Position numbers and translations under genes: made by a program. This document shows positions 1 to 7,806 of a stretch of 7,806 bases of DNA, in pieces. This DNA is from an uncultured Pseudomonas sp. Lineage in GTDB: Bacteria; Pseudomonadota; Gammaproteobacteria; Pseudomonadales; Pseudomonadaceae. Each line of letters opens with the position of its first letter. The stretch's first letter is position 1. The notes under the pieces were generated by a model. The model saw nothing but the letters and a program-made list of their open reading frames with translations, was not told the DNA's origin and did no database searches. The stretch lies in assembly GCF_946885885.1 (NCBI RefSeq), contig NZ_CAMPHN010000191.1, forward strand, positions 1 through 7,806, written 5' to 3'.

Positions 1-454
1 GCCCGTCTTTGCGGAACTCGTAAAAACGCGAGAAGGCCAGGTCGCGTACGAGAAAAGTGGAGAACTGTTCGCGGCTGGGCGGGTACATATCGCCGTCGGC
101 GTGACGCAGTTCGATATAGCGGACATACAGGGCGTAATACTCCTCGGAGAAAGCCGGGCGTACCACCCGTACCTCGAGGTCGCTATTGCGTTTGAAGATA
201 CGCCGCTGCTGGCGATTGGGGCGGAACTCCGCAGCGGGGATGCGCGCTGGAACGCACGCTGTGCAGCGCTGGCAATGCGGGCGATAGAGATGGTCGCCGC
301 TGCGCCTGAAGCCCATCTCCGACAGTTCGGCATACACGCGCGCATCCATTGGCTGGCTGGGATCGAGGAACAGGGTGGTGGCCTGTTCGTCGGGCAGGTA
401 GCTGCATGGATGAGGCTGTGTCGCATAGAACTTGAGGCGGGCCAGCTCGGTCAT
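1..454 (-). CDS. bpt: Aspartate/glutamate leucyltransferase (N-terminal part, cut by window edge)
   Basis: Transfers leucine from Leu-tRNA to proteins with N-terminal Asp or Glu, making them N-degron substrates for ClpS/ClpAP in the cytoplasm. I translated the open minus-strand frame by hand: 151 codons lie in the window and no stop is reached, so the C-terminus is beyond base 1. The family is usually about 235 residues. The protein opens [20 protein letters not shown] and carries the ATE N-terminal signature: Cys17, GFRRSG at 48-53, LYRPH at 56-60, then Cys61, Cys64 and Cys67 (CxxCxxC). The ATE C-terminal domain begins near residue 100. The ATG at 452-454 has a modest GAGAG ribosome binding site (461-465 on the plus strand) six bases upstream. 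It follows aat by 54 bases on the same strand, so the two are probably co-transcribed. The symbol ate is also used; I chose bpt because bacterial members of this subfamily use leucine. Confidence 0.93.
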   Translation of the reverse strand, partial: MTELARLKFYATQPHPCSYLPDEQATTLFLDPSQPMDARVYAELSEMGFRRSGDHLYRPHCQRCTACVPARIPAAEFRPNRQQRRIFKRNSDLEVRVVRPAFSEEYYALYVRYIELRHADGDMYPPSREQFSTFLVRDLAFSRFYEFRKDG

Positions 455-508
455 GTTCGGCTCTCGAAGCACGTCTGCATCAAGTGTATGCCAGGCTGCG
501 GCACTCGA

Positions 509-1189
509 CTAGGCAGGCCAGTCGGCATTACTCGGCTGGTCAATATGTGCCCGCAGATAATCGGCGAATACCTCTCGGGGGATCGATCTGGCGCCAAAGC
601 TATGCAGGTGTTGGCTGGGCATCTGGCAGTCGATCAGCACGAAGCCCTTGGCTCTCAGGTATTCGACCAGGGTGACGAAGCCGACTTTCGAAGCGTTATC
701 GGCACGGCTGAACATCGACTCGCCGAAAAACAATTGGCCCATTGCCAGGCCATATAAGCCGCCGACCAACTGATCTTCGCGCCAGACTTCCACGGAGTGG
801 GCGATACCGCGTTCATGCAATTGCAGATATGCCTGCTGCATCGGTGTGGTGATCCAGGTGCCGTCGGCATAGTCGCGGGGCGCCGCGCAGGCTTGGATCA
901 CGGCGGCGAAGGCCCGGTCGAAGCTGACCTGATAGCACTGTTGGCGCAGCACTTTGCGCAGGCTGCGCGAGACGTGCAATTCATCGGGAAACAGCACGGT
1001 GCGCGGATCGGGCGACCACCAGAGAATCGGCTGGCCATCCTGGTACCAAGGGAAGCAACCGTGCCGGTAAGCCTGGATCAGGCGTTCGGGCCGGAGGTCG
1101 CCCCCCGCCGCGAGCAAACCGTTGGGGTCGCGCAGGGCCTTGTCGAGCGGAGGGAAGTCCAGGGAGTCGCGTTGCAGCCAAGTCAGCAT
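509..1189 (-). CDS. aat: Leucyl/phenylalanyl-tRNA-protein transferase
   Basis: Cytoplasmic enzyme that moves Leu or Phe from aminoacyl-tRNA onto proteins with N-terminal Arg or Lys, marking them for ClpS/ClpAP. The 226-residue length is normal for the family. Motifs in order are GLLAAGGDL (24-32), GCFPWY (44-49), WWSPDPR (57-63), TWIT (111-114), AHSVEVW (130-136), GGLYG (143-147), GESMFS (156-161), LIDCQ (185-189) and HLHSFGA (194-200). Glu157, Asp187 and Gln189 match the E. coli active-site triad by motif. The MLTWLQ start is typical of Pseudomonas, yet the bases just upstream are pyrimidine-rich and I see no Shine-Dalgarno sequence. The gene lies 71 bases after trxB and 54 before bpt, all on the minus strand. 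I see no convincing terminator between them, so trxB-aat-bpt may be one transcript. Confidence 0.97.
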   Translation of the reverse strand: MLTWLQRDSLDFPPLDKALRDPNGLLAAGGDLRPERLIQAYRHGCFPWYQDGQPILWWSPDPRTVLFPDELHVSRSLRKVLRQQCYQVSFDRAFAAVIQACAAPRDYADGTWITTPMQQAYLQLHERGIAHSVEVWREDQLVGGLYGLAMGQLFFGESMFSRADNASKVGFVTLVEYLRAKGFVLIDCQMPSQHLHSFGARSIPREVFADYLRAHIDQPSNADWPA

Positions 1190-1260
1190 GAGGTGATGCC
1201 GCAGGAAGGGAGGGTGGGGCGGCCTGTCGAGACACGGCTGTCCGGACCATCTTTGGGCTA

Positions 1261-2222
<962 letters not shown>

Positions 2223-2251
2223 ATAAGCCTTTGTCACGAAAGAGAATGCAT

Positions 2252-2264
2252 GCTCAAATTGAGC
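2252..2264. repeat. Perfect 6+1+6 inverted repeat in the trxB leader
   Basis: GCTCAA-A-TTGAGC is a perfect inverted repeat around one central base. It sits about 30 bases upstream of the trxB ribosome binding site in the divergent region. With a one-base spacer it suits a dimeric DNA-binding protein better than an RNA hairpin, whose loop would need to open to at least three bases. I cannot name a regulator, and chance occurrence is possible. Confidence 0.45.
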
Positions 2265-2286
2265 CGCACGGAAGATGTTGGCCGAT

Positions 2287-2292
2287 ATGCTA
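2287..2292 (-). promoter_or_regulatory. Possible -10 element for trxB
   Basis: On the minus strand this reads TAGCAT, four of six matches to TATAAT, preceded by TG. No good -35 lies at the proper distance. It would give a 5' leader of about 70 bases containing the inverted repeat at 2252-2264. This is a guess from weak matches. Confidence 0.25.
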
Positions 2293-2382
2293 CACCGAAG
2301 CAGGTGGCGAGCGGGAGCCGAGGCTGAGGCCTTGGCGCGCGCCTTGTGCGCTGGTTGCCTGCCAGCCGCCGGGGTAAAGCCG

Positions 2383-2388
2383 TACAAT
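2383..2388 (+). promoter_or_regulatory. Likely -10 element of the ftsK promoter
   Basis: TACAAT matches the sigma-70 -10 consensus at five of six bases and lies 63 bases before the proposed ftsK start. At 17-base spacing the -35 would be TGCCAG (2360-2365), a poor match; TTGCCT (2355-2360) is better but 22 bases away. Expected transcription start is near 2395. The -10 itself is convincing, the -35 is not. Confidence 0.5.
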
Positions 2389-2436
2389 AGGTCATCTTTC
2401 CGCTGTTCAATCGACCACTCGGCATGACGCCGACGC

Positions 2437-2440
2437 AGGA
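2437..2440 (+). promoter_or_regulatory. Candidate ribosome binding site for ftsK
   Basis: AGGA, 11 bases before the proposed TTG start of ftsK and 4 bases before an out-of-frame ATG at 2445. Spacing is long for the first and short for the second, so it does not settle which codon ribosomes use. Confidence 0.45.
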
Positions 2441-2451
2441 ACCGATGCGTT

Positions 2452-4857
2452 TTGAAGAATTCTAGCTCTACCGCCCAGGCGCCCATGTGGCGTCAGCAGT
2501 TGCCTTACCGGCTCAAGGAGGGTGCGCTCATCGCCCTCGGCGCACTATGTCTGTACCTCTGGATGGCATTGCTGACCTACGATCCGGCCGATCCCGGCTG
2601 GACCCATACCAGCAATGTCGAGCAGGTGCAGAACGCCGCGGGGCGCGCCGGTGCCTGGTTCGCCGATGTACTGTTCATGGCCCTAGGTTACTTCGCTTAC
2701 CTGTTCCCCTTATTGCTCGGGATCAAGGCATGGCAAGTGTTTCGTGCACGCCATCAGCCTTGGCACTGGAGCGGCTGGCTGTTTTCCTGGCGTTTGATCG
2801 GCCTGGTGTTCCTGGTGCTGTCCGGCGCGACCCTGGCCTATATCCACTTCCAGGCGGGTGCCGAAATGCCTGCATCGGCCGGTGGTGCTCTGGGCGAGAG
2901 CCTAGGCATGCTGGCGGTCGATTCGCTGAACGTGCAAGGCAGTACCTTGCTGTTCATTGCCTTGTTTTTGTTCGGTTTGACGGTATTCAGCGATTTGTCC
3001 TGGTTCAAGGTGATGGATCTGACCGGCAAGATCACCCTGGATTTGATCGAACTGGTCCAGAGCCTGGTCAACCGCTGGTGGAATGCCAGGGCCGAGCGCA
3101 AGCAGTTGGTCGCGCAGCTGCGCGAAGTCGACGAGCGGGTGAGCGAAGTCTCGGCGCCGATCGTGCTCGACCGCACCGAACAAGCCAAGGTCAAAGCGCG
3201 CCTGCTCGAGCGCGAGGAAGCCTTGAACAAGCACATGAGTGCGCAGGTCAATCGCACCGCGCCGGTCATCGCCGCGCCTGTGGCGCCCAAGCCGCCGGAG
3301 CAGAGCAAGCGGGTGCTGAAAGAGAAGCAGGTGAACCTGTTCGAGGACAGCGCCCTGGCCGGTAGCTTGCCGCCTATTTCCTTGCTCGATGTGGCGGAGA
3401 AAGTGCAGAAAAAATACTCGCCCGAGTCCTTGGAGGCGATGTCGCGCCTGCTGGAGATCAAGCTCAAGGAGTTCGGCGTCGAGGTTATCGTCGAGTCCGT
3501 GCATCCGGGGCCGGTGATTACCCGTTTTGAAATCCAGCCCGCAGCAGGGGTGAAAGTCAGCCGTATTTCCAACCTGGCGAAAGATTTGGCGCGTTCGCTC
3601 GCGGTGATCAGCGTGCGGGTGGTGGAGGTGATCCCGGGCAAGACCACGGTCGGCATCGAGATCCCCAATGAAGATCGGCAGATCGTGCGCTTCTCCGAAG
3701 TGTTGTCGTCAACCGAATACGATGACGCCAAGTCGCCGGTGACCCTGGCGTTGGGGCACGATATCGGCGGCAAACCGGTGATCACCGATCTGGCGCGCAT
3801 GCCGCATTTGCTGGTAGCCGGTACCACGGGTTCGGGTAAGTCGGTGGGCGTCAACGCGATGATTCTGTCGATCCTGTTCAAGTCCGGGCCGGAAGACGCG
3901 CGCTTGATCATGATCGACCCCAAGATGCTCGAATTGTCGATCTACGAAGGCATCCCGCATCTGCTGTGCCCGGTGGTCACCGACATGAAGGAGGCCGCCA
4001 ACGCTCTGCGCTGGAGCGTGGCGGAAATGGAGCGGCGCTACAAGCTGATGTCCAAGCTGGGCGTGCGCAACCTGGCCGGTTTCAATCGCAAGGTCAAGGA
4101 TGCGGAAGAGGCGGGCGAACCCCTTGCCGATCCTTTGTACAAGCGTGAAAGCATGCAGGACGAAGCGCCGTTGCTGAAAACCCTGCCGACCATCGTGGTG
4201 ATAGTCGACGAATTCGCCGACATGATGATGATCGTCGGCAAGAAGGTCGAAGAACTGATCGCGCGTATCGCGCAGAAAGCCCGTGCCGCGGGGATTCACC
4301 TGATTCTCGCGACCCAGCGGCCGTCGGTTGATGTGATCACCGGCCTGATCAAGGCCAACATTCCAACGCGGATGGCGTTCCAGGTGTCGAGCAAGATCGA
4401 CTCGCGGACCATCCTCGACCAGGGCGGCGCGGAACAGCTGCTGGGGCATGGCGACATGCTCTATATGCCGCCGGGCACCAGCTTGCCGATTCGCGTGCAT
4501 GGCGCCTTCGTTTCCGACGAGGAAGTGCATCGCGTGGTTGAGGCCTGGAAGCAGCGCGGTACACCGGATTACATCGAAGACATCCTCGCCGGCGTCGAAG
4601 AGGCCGGTAGCGGTTTCGATGGCGGTGGCGGCGAAGGCGGCGGTGAAGGCAGCGAATCCGATCCGCTCTACGACGAGGCGGTCAATTTCGTCCTGGAAAG
4701 CCGCCGCGCGTCTATTTCCGCCGTGCAGCGTAAGTTGAAGATCGGTTACAACCGCGCCGCGCGCATGATCGAAGCCATGGAGATGGCGGGTGTGGTCACA
4801 TCGATGAACACCAATGGCTCCCGTGAGGTTATCGCCCCCGGGCCCATGCGTGATTGA
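2452..4857 (+). CDS. ftsK: DNA translocase FtsK
   Basis: Septum-anchored, ATP-driven pump that moves chromosome ends through the closing septum and activates XerCD at dif. The 801 residues fit the Pseudomonas form, which has a much shorter linker than the 1329-residue E. coli protein. Four membrane segments lie near residues 24-43, 72-91, 114-133 and 164-183. A charged, partly helical linker covers about 184-305. The alpha domain is near 318-430. The RecA-like motor has Walker A GTTGSGKS (457-464) and Walker [10 protein letters not shown] with Asp586-Glu587. A Gly/Glu-rich hinge (724-733) leads to the DNA-reading gamma winged helix (737-801), which contains [18 protein letters not shown]. The start is TTG: an in-frame stop at 2425-2427 excludes any earlier start, and the next choice, ATG at 2485, lacks a ribosome binding site but would keep all membrane segments. 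It heads the plus-strand operon, 33 bases before lolA. Confidence 0.96.
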   Translation: MKNSSSTAQAPMWRQQLPYRLKEGALIALGALCLYLWMALLTYDPADPGWTHTSNVEQVQNAAGRAGAWFADVLFMALGYFAYLFPLLLGIKAWQVFRARHQPWHWSGWLFSWRLIGLVFLVLSGATLAYIHFQAGAEMPASAGGALGESLGMLAVDSLNVQGSTLLFIALFLFGLTVFSDLSWFKVMDLTGKITLDLIELVQSLVNRWWNARAERKQLVAQLREVDERVSEVSAPIVLDRTEQAKVKARLLEREEALNKHMSAQVNRTAPVIAAPVAPKPPEQSKRVLKEKQVNLFEDSALAGSLPPISLLDVAEKVQKKYSPESLEAMSRLLEIKLKEFGVEVIVESVHPGPVITRFEIQPAAGVKVSRISNLAKDLARSLAVISVRVVEVIPGKTTVGIEIPNEDRQIVRFSEVLSSTEYDDAKSPVTLALGHDIGGKPVITDLARMPHLLVAGTTGSGKSVGVNAMILSILFKSGPEDARLIMIDPKMLELSIYEGIPHLLCPVVTDMKEAANALRWSVAEMERRYKLMSKLGVRNLAGFNRKVKDAEEAGEPLADPLYKRESMQDEAPLLKTLPTIVVIVDEFADMMMIVGKKVEELIARIAQKARAAGIHLILATQRPSVDVITGLIKANIPTRMAFQVSSKIDSRTILDQGGAEQLLGHGDMLYMPPGTSLPIRVHGAFVSDEEVHRVVEAWKQRGTPDYIEDILAGVEEAGSGFDGGGGEGGGEGSESDPLYDEAVNFVLESRRASISAVQRKLKIGYNRAARMIEAMEMAGVVTSMNTNGSREVIAPGPMRD

Positions 4858-4880
4858 TTAATGCTCAAACCCTATTTGAT

Positions 4881-4886
4881 AAGGAG
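4881..4886 (+). promoter_or_regulatory. Ribosome binding site deciding the lolA start
   Basis: AAGGAG, four bases before the ATG at 4891. It supports that start over the in-frame ATG at 4861, which lies only three bases after the ftsK stop and would put a ten-residue extension ahead of the signal peptide. Confidence 0.85.
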
Positions 4887-4890
4887 TCCC

Positions 4891-5517
4891 ATGCGCCTGA
4901 TTCGCATGATGTTGTTAGCGGTTCTCAGCCTGTCGAGCCTGTGCGCGATGGCCGACGAGACGGTCGCCGTGCAGAAACTGACCCAGTTGCTCAACCAGGC
5001 GCAAACCATTACCGCGCGCTTCTCCCAGTTGACCCTGGACGGCAGCGGCACGCAGTTGCAGGAAACCGCCGGCCAACTGGCGTTGAAGCGGCCGGGGCTG
5101 TTCCGTTGGCACACCGACGAGCCGATGGAGCAATTGCTGGTCTCCAATGGCGAGACGGTCTGGCTGTACGATCCGGACCTCGAGCAGGTCACCATCCAGA
5201 CCCTCGATCAGCGTTTGACCCATACTCCGGCGCTGTTGCTCTCCGGCGATGTATCGAAGATCAGCGAGAACTTCGAGATCAGCCATAAGGAAGGCGGCAA
5301 TGTCATCGATTTCATTCTCAAGCCCAAGTCCAAGGACAGCTTGTTCGACAGCCTGCGCCTGTCGTTTCGCGATGGCGTGTTGAATGACATGCAATTGATC
5401 GACAGCATCGGCCAGCGCACCAATATCCTGTTCCTCAATGTCCAGATGAACGAAGCCCTGGATGACAAGCAATTCAGCTTCGACATTCCAGAAGGCGCCG
5501 ACGTCATTCAAGAGTAA
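4891..5517 (+). CDS. lolA: Outer-membrane lipoprotein carrier protein LolA
   Basis: Periplasmic chaperone that accepts lipoproteins released from the inner membrane by LolCDE and carries them to the outer membrane. With the ATG at 4891 the product is 208 residues, the length expected in Pseudomonas. It opens with a classical Sec signal peptide: MRLIRM, a hydrophobic core, then AMA with likely cleavage after residue 21, leaving a mature start of DETVAVQKL. The mature part shows the LolA pattern: [29 protein letters not shown], and the ending [19 protein letters not shown] longer frame from 4861 exists but has no ribosome binding site. It lies between ftsK and rarA with gaps of 33 and 17 bases, so it is probably transcribed with both, although its envelope role is unrelated to theirs. 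Confidence 0.95.
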   Translation: MRLIRMMLLAVLSLSSLCAMADETVAVQKLTQLLNQAQTITARFSQLTLDGSGTQLQETAGQLALKRPGLFRWHTDEPMEQLLVSNGETVWLYDPDLEQVTIQTLDQRLTHTPALLLSGDVSKISENFEISHKEGGNVIDFILKPKSKDSLFDSLRLSFRDGVLNDMQLIDSIGQRTNILFLNVQMNEALDDKQFSFDIPEGADVIQE

Positions 5518-5534
5518 GAGGTAGGCGTCACTCC

Positions 5535-6860
5535 ATGGATCTGTTTCGCAAGGCTCCGGTCGCCCAACCGCTTGCCGCCCGTCTACGGGCTGCCAGCCTG
5601 GATGAATATGTCGGCCAGGAGCACTTGCTGGCGCGCGGCAAGCCGCTGCGCGAAGCCCTGGAGCAGGGCGCACTGCACTCGATGATCTTCTGGGGACCGC
5701 CGGGGGTGGGCAAGACCACTCTCGCGCGTCTGCTTGCGCAGGTTTCCGACGCCCATTTCGAGACGATTTCCGCAGTGCTCTCCGGGGTCAAGGAGATTCG
5801 CCAGGCGGTGGAAGTCGCCCAGCAGCATGCCGCGCAATATGGTCGTCAGACCATTTTGTTCGTCGATGAAGTGCACCGCTTCAACAAGTCGCAGCAGGAT
5901 GCCTTTCTGCCCTACGTGGAGGACGGCACGCTGATCTTTATCGGCGCCACCACGGAAAACCCGTCGTTCGAACTGAATAACGCCTTGCTCTCCAGGGCGC
6001 GCGTTTATGTGTTGAAAAGCCTCGACGAAGCGGCGTTGCGCAAGTTGGTCGATCGCGCACTGAAAGACCCCAAGGGCTTGGGCGAGCGCAAGCTCAGCTT
6101 GCCGGAAGAGAGCTTCAAGATTCTTATGAGCGCCGCCGACGGCGATGGCCGACGGCTGCTGAATTTTCTCGAGAACGCTGCGGACCTGGCCGAGGACGGC
6201 GGCGAAATCAGCAGCGAGCTGCTGCTCGATTTGCTCGGCGACAGTCGTCGGCGTTTCGATAAAGGCGGCGAAGCGTTTTACGATCAGATTTCCGCGTTGC
6301 ACAAATCGGTGCGCGGCTCCAATCCGGATGCTGCGCTGTACTGGTTCGCGCGCATGCTCGATGGCGGTTGCGACCCGCTGTATCTGGCGCGCCGGGTGGT
6401 GCGCATGGCCAGCGAGGACATCGGCAACGCCGACCCCAGGGCGCTGACCCTGTGTCTGAATGCCTGGGATGTGCAGGAGCGTCTGGGTAGCCCGGAAGGC
6501 GAGTTGGCGGTGGCCCAGGCGATCGTCTACCTGGCGTGCGCGCCGAAGAGCAATGCGGTGTACAGCGCCTTCAAGGCGGCGATGCGCGATGCCGCCGAGC
6601 ACGGCTCTTTGGACGTACCGCTGCACCTGCGCAATGCACCCACCAAATTGATGAAAGAGCTCGGCTACGGCGACGAATACCGCTATGCCCATGACGAGCC
6701 GGAAGCCTACGCGGCCGGCGAAGATTACTTCCCCGAGGCGCTGGAGCCCCGCCAGTACTACCAGCCGGTACCGCGCGGCCTCGAATTGAAAATCCGCGAC
6801 AAACTGCAGCACCTGAAAAACCAGGACCAGGCGAGCCCGAAGCAGCGGAGAAAATCATGA
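5535..6860 (+). CDS. rarA: Replication-associated recombination protein A (AAA+ ATPase)
   Basis: MgsA/WRNIP1-family ATPase of the clamp-loader group that acts at stalled replication forks in the cytoplasm. The 441 residues are close to the 447 of E. coli RarA. Seen in order: [20 protein letters not shown] (12-31, the usual family opening), Walker A GPPGVGKT (54-61), Walker [11 protein letters not shown] (107-116), sensor 1 [12 protein letters not shown] (137-148) and the SRAR arginine-finger motif (153-156). The C-terminal tetramerisation part has [28 protein letters not shown] and the [16 protein letters not shown] stretch. The ATG at 5535 has only a weak AGG nine bases upstream, so translation may rely on lolA 17 bases ahead. 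Its last bases overlap the crcB start. Position after ftsK puts two chromosome-maintenance ATPases in one operon. The symbol mgsA is also in use for this gene. Confidence 0.95.
   Translation: MDLFRKAPVAQPLAARLRAASLDEYVGQEHLLARGKPLREALEQGALHSMIFWGPPGVGKTTLARLLAQVSDAHFETISAVLSGVKEIRQAVEVAQQHAAQYGRQTILFVDEVHRFNKSQQDAFLPYVEDGTLIFIGATTENPSFELNNALLSRARVYVLKSLDEAALRKLVDRALKDPKGLGERKLSLPEESFKILMSAADGDGRRLLNFLENAADLAEDGGEISSELLLDLLGDSRRRFDKGGEAFYDQISALHKSVRGSNPDAALYWFARMLDGGCDPLYLARRVVRMASEDIGNADPRALTLCLNAWDVQERLGSPEGELAVAQAIVYLACAPKSNAVYSAFKAAMRDAAEHGSLDVPLHLRNAPTKLMKELGYGDEYRYAHDEPEAYAAGEDYFPEALEPRQYYQPVPRGLELKIRDKLQHLKNQDQASPKQRRKS
6847..6850 (+). promoter_or_regulatory. Ribosome binding site of crcB
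   Basis: GGAG, inside the end of rarA and six bases before the crcB ATG at 6857. It allows independent entry as well as coupling through the ATGA overlap. Confidence 0.7.
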
Positions 6861-7237
6861 TTCGTGTGGCGTTGGCAGTCGCCGTCGGCGGCGCGACGGG
6901 TTGCGTGCTGCGGTTTCTCGCGTCGAGTTGGGTGGTGGCGCAGTGGCCACGACATTACTACCTGGCGACCTTGACGGTGAACATGCTCGGTTGCCTGTTG
7001 ATCGGCTTATTATCGGGGCTGTTTTTGTTGCGCACCGAGCTGCCCTTGGAGCTGCGTACCGGTTTGACGGTCGGCTTGCTCGGCGGTTTGACCACGTTTT
7101 CCTCGTTCAGCCTGGAACTGCTCAATATGCTCGAGCACGGCCGTATCGCCGAGGCAGCGGGTTACCTGTTATGCAGCGTGGTCGGTGGATTATTGGCCGC
7201 CTGGCTGGGCCTGACCCTGGCGCGCCTGTGTCAGTGA
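6857..7237 (+). CDS. crcB: Fluoride channel CrcB/Fluc
   Basis: Small inner-membrane channel that lets fluoride leak out of the cell, working as an antiparallel dual-topology dimer. The 126 residues are typical. Four hydrophobic segments lie near 1-20, 35-58, 68-90 and 98-122. Family marks are [10 protein letters not shown] (11-20) with Arg19, the pore Asn in TVNMLG (Asn42), and [15 protein letters not shown] (73-87), which holds the central sodium-site loop and the two Phe-box residues (Phe81, Phe84). The start codon shares ATGA with the rarA stop. Because it begins inside rarA there is no room for a dedicated upstream fluoride riboswitch, so expression is probably tied to the operon. Some genomes carry two crcB copies that form heterodimers; only one is here. 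Confidence 0.95.
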   Translation: MIRVALAVAVGGATGCVLRFLASSWVVAQWPRHYYLATLTVNMLGCLLIGLLSGLFLLRTELPLELRTGLTVGLLGGLTTFSSFSLELLNMLEHGRIAEAAGYLLCSVVGGLLAAWLGLTLARLCQ

Positions 7238-7247
7238 GCGGCGTTAT

Positions 7248-7264
7248 CGGCTACCGAGCCGTTT
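7248..7264 (+). terminator. Possible weak terminator after crcB
   Basis: CGGCT-ACCG-AGCCG is a perfect five-pair hairpin ten bases after the crcB stop, followed by only three T residues. The stem is short and the T tract poor, so at best it would terminate partially. It may simply be a chance hairpin. Confidence 0.3.
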
Positions 7265-7269
7265 GCCGA

Positions 7270-7299
7270 TTGGCGCTCTAGCGGTCTTACGTCTTAAAC
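7270..7299 (+). promoter_or_regulatory. Weak candidate serS promoter
   Basis: TTGGCG (7270-7275) as -35 with CTTAAA or TTAAAC (7293-7299) as -10 at 17-18 base spacing. The -10 matches only three of six bases. A serS promoter in this gap is plausible from spacing, but this assignment is weak. Confidence 0.22.
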
Positions 7300-7300
7300 T

Positions 7301-7332
7301 GCGCGGCATCGCGCGTCATGGCTGCGGCCATG
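7301..7332 (+). other. Two tandem hairpins in the serS leader
   Basis: GCGCG-GCAT-CGCGC (7301-7314) is a five-pair stem, and CATGGC-TGCG-GCCATG (7317-7332) is a six-pair stem, both with perfect pairing and four-base loops. They end 32 bases before the serS ATG. The second is followed by a T-rich stretch (ATTCTTTTG), so it could slow or end transcription, or structure the serS leader. I recognise no named RNA family. Confidence 0.35.
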
Positions 7333-7355
7333 CATTCTTTTGCACCTGTTATTGA

Positions 7356-7806
<451 letters not shown>

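Noticed and set aside
101..757. 218-codon plus-strand frame spanning bpt and aat
   Set aside because: It runs across two well-supported minus-strand genes and the gap between them, and its product resembles nothing I know.
1203..1219. Purine-rich tract with GGGAGGG, resembling an FtsK orienting (KOPS) sequence
   Set aside because: KOPS is GGGNAGGG in E. coli; this tract lacks the extra base, and one near-match means nothing without genome-wide skew data.
1225..1247. Short palindromes TGTCGAGACA and GTCCGGAC between trxB and aat
   Set aside because: The stems are four pairs with no T tract on the minus strand, so they do not make a terminator.
2403..2418. Possible LexA box ahead of ftsK (CTG, ten bases, CAC)
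   Set aside because: The right half is CAC rather than CAG and the core is not an AT-rich palindrome, so it falls short of the SOS box consensus.
4861..4890. Upstream ATG extending LolA by ten residues
   Set aside because: It has no ribosome binding site and would precede a normal Sec signal peptide, whereas ATG 4891 has AAGGAG at good spacing.
5583..6812. 409-codon open frame antisense to rarA
   Set aside because: It lies wholly opposite a clear rarA gene. Its translation is the low-complexity Arg/Gln/His/Val-rich kind expected from the complement of GC-rich codons, with no family resemblance. The same holds for long frames opposite trxB (1330-2193) and ftsK (2838-3923, 3709-4530).

Overview
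The window looks like a stretch of a Pseudomonas chromosome, probably from the fluorescens/putida/syringae side of the genus. The reasons are GC-rich coding DNA, the close match of FtsK, LolA and SerS to Pseudomonas proteins as I know them, and the gene order bpt-aat-trxB / ftsK-lolA-rarA-crcB-serS. I recognise that order from memory and have not searched for it. All eight genes are conserved core genes. I see no insertion sequence, prophage, CRISPR array, tRNA or rRNA gene, and no sign of recent transfer.

The left arm (1-2211) is read on the minus strand. In transcription order it holds trxB (thioredoxin reductase), then aat (leucyl/phenylalanyl-tRNA-protein transferase), then bpt (Asp/Glu leucyltransferase, running off the left edge). 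Aat and Bpt both attach destabilising residues to protein N-termini, so together they are the tagging half of the bacterial N-degron pathway that feeds ClpS/ClpAP.

A 240-base divergent region (2212-2451) separates the arms. It holds the trxB Shine-Dalgarno sequence, a perfect 6+1+6 inverted repeat in the trxB leader, and a good -10 element for ftsK. The right arm (2452-7806) is read on the plus strand. It holds ftsK (DNA translocase, TTG start), lolA (periplasmic lipoprotein chaperone), rarA (replication-associated AAA+ ATPase), crcB (fluoride channel, start overlapping the rarA stop) and the first 147 codons of serS (seryl-tRNA synthetase). Gaps of 33, 17 and -4 bases suggest that ftsK-lolA-rarA-crcB is one operon. 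serS follows after 127 bases containing three small hairpins and may have its own promoter.

I found no undescribed multi-gene system. The points worth a second look are small: the ftsK start and an overlapping six-codon ORF, the trxB leader palindrome, the structured crcB-serS gap, and the absence of a ribosome binding site ahead of aat.
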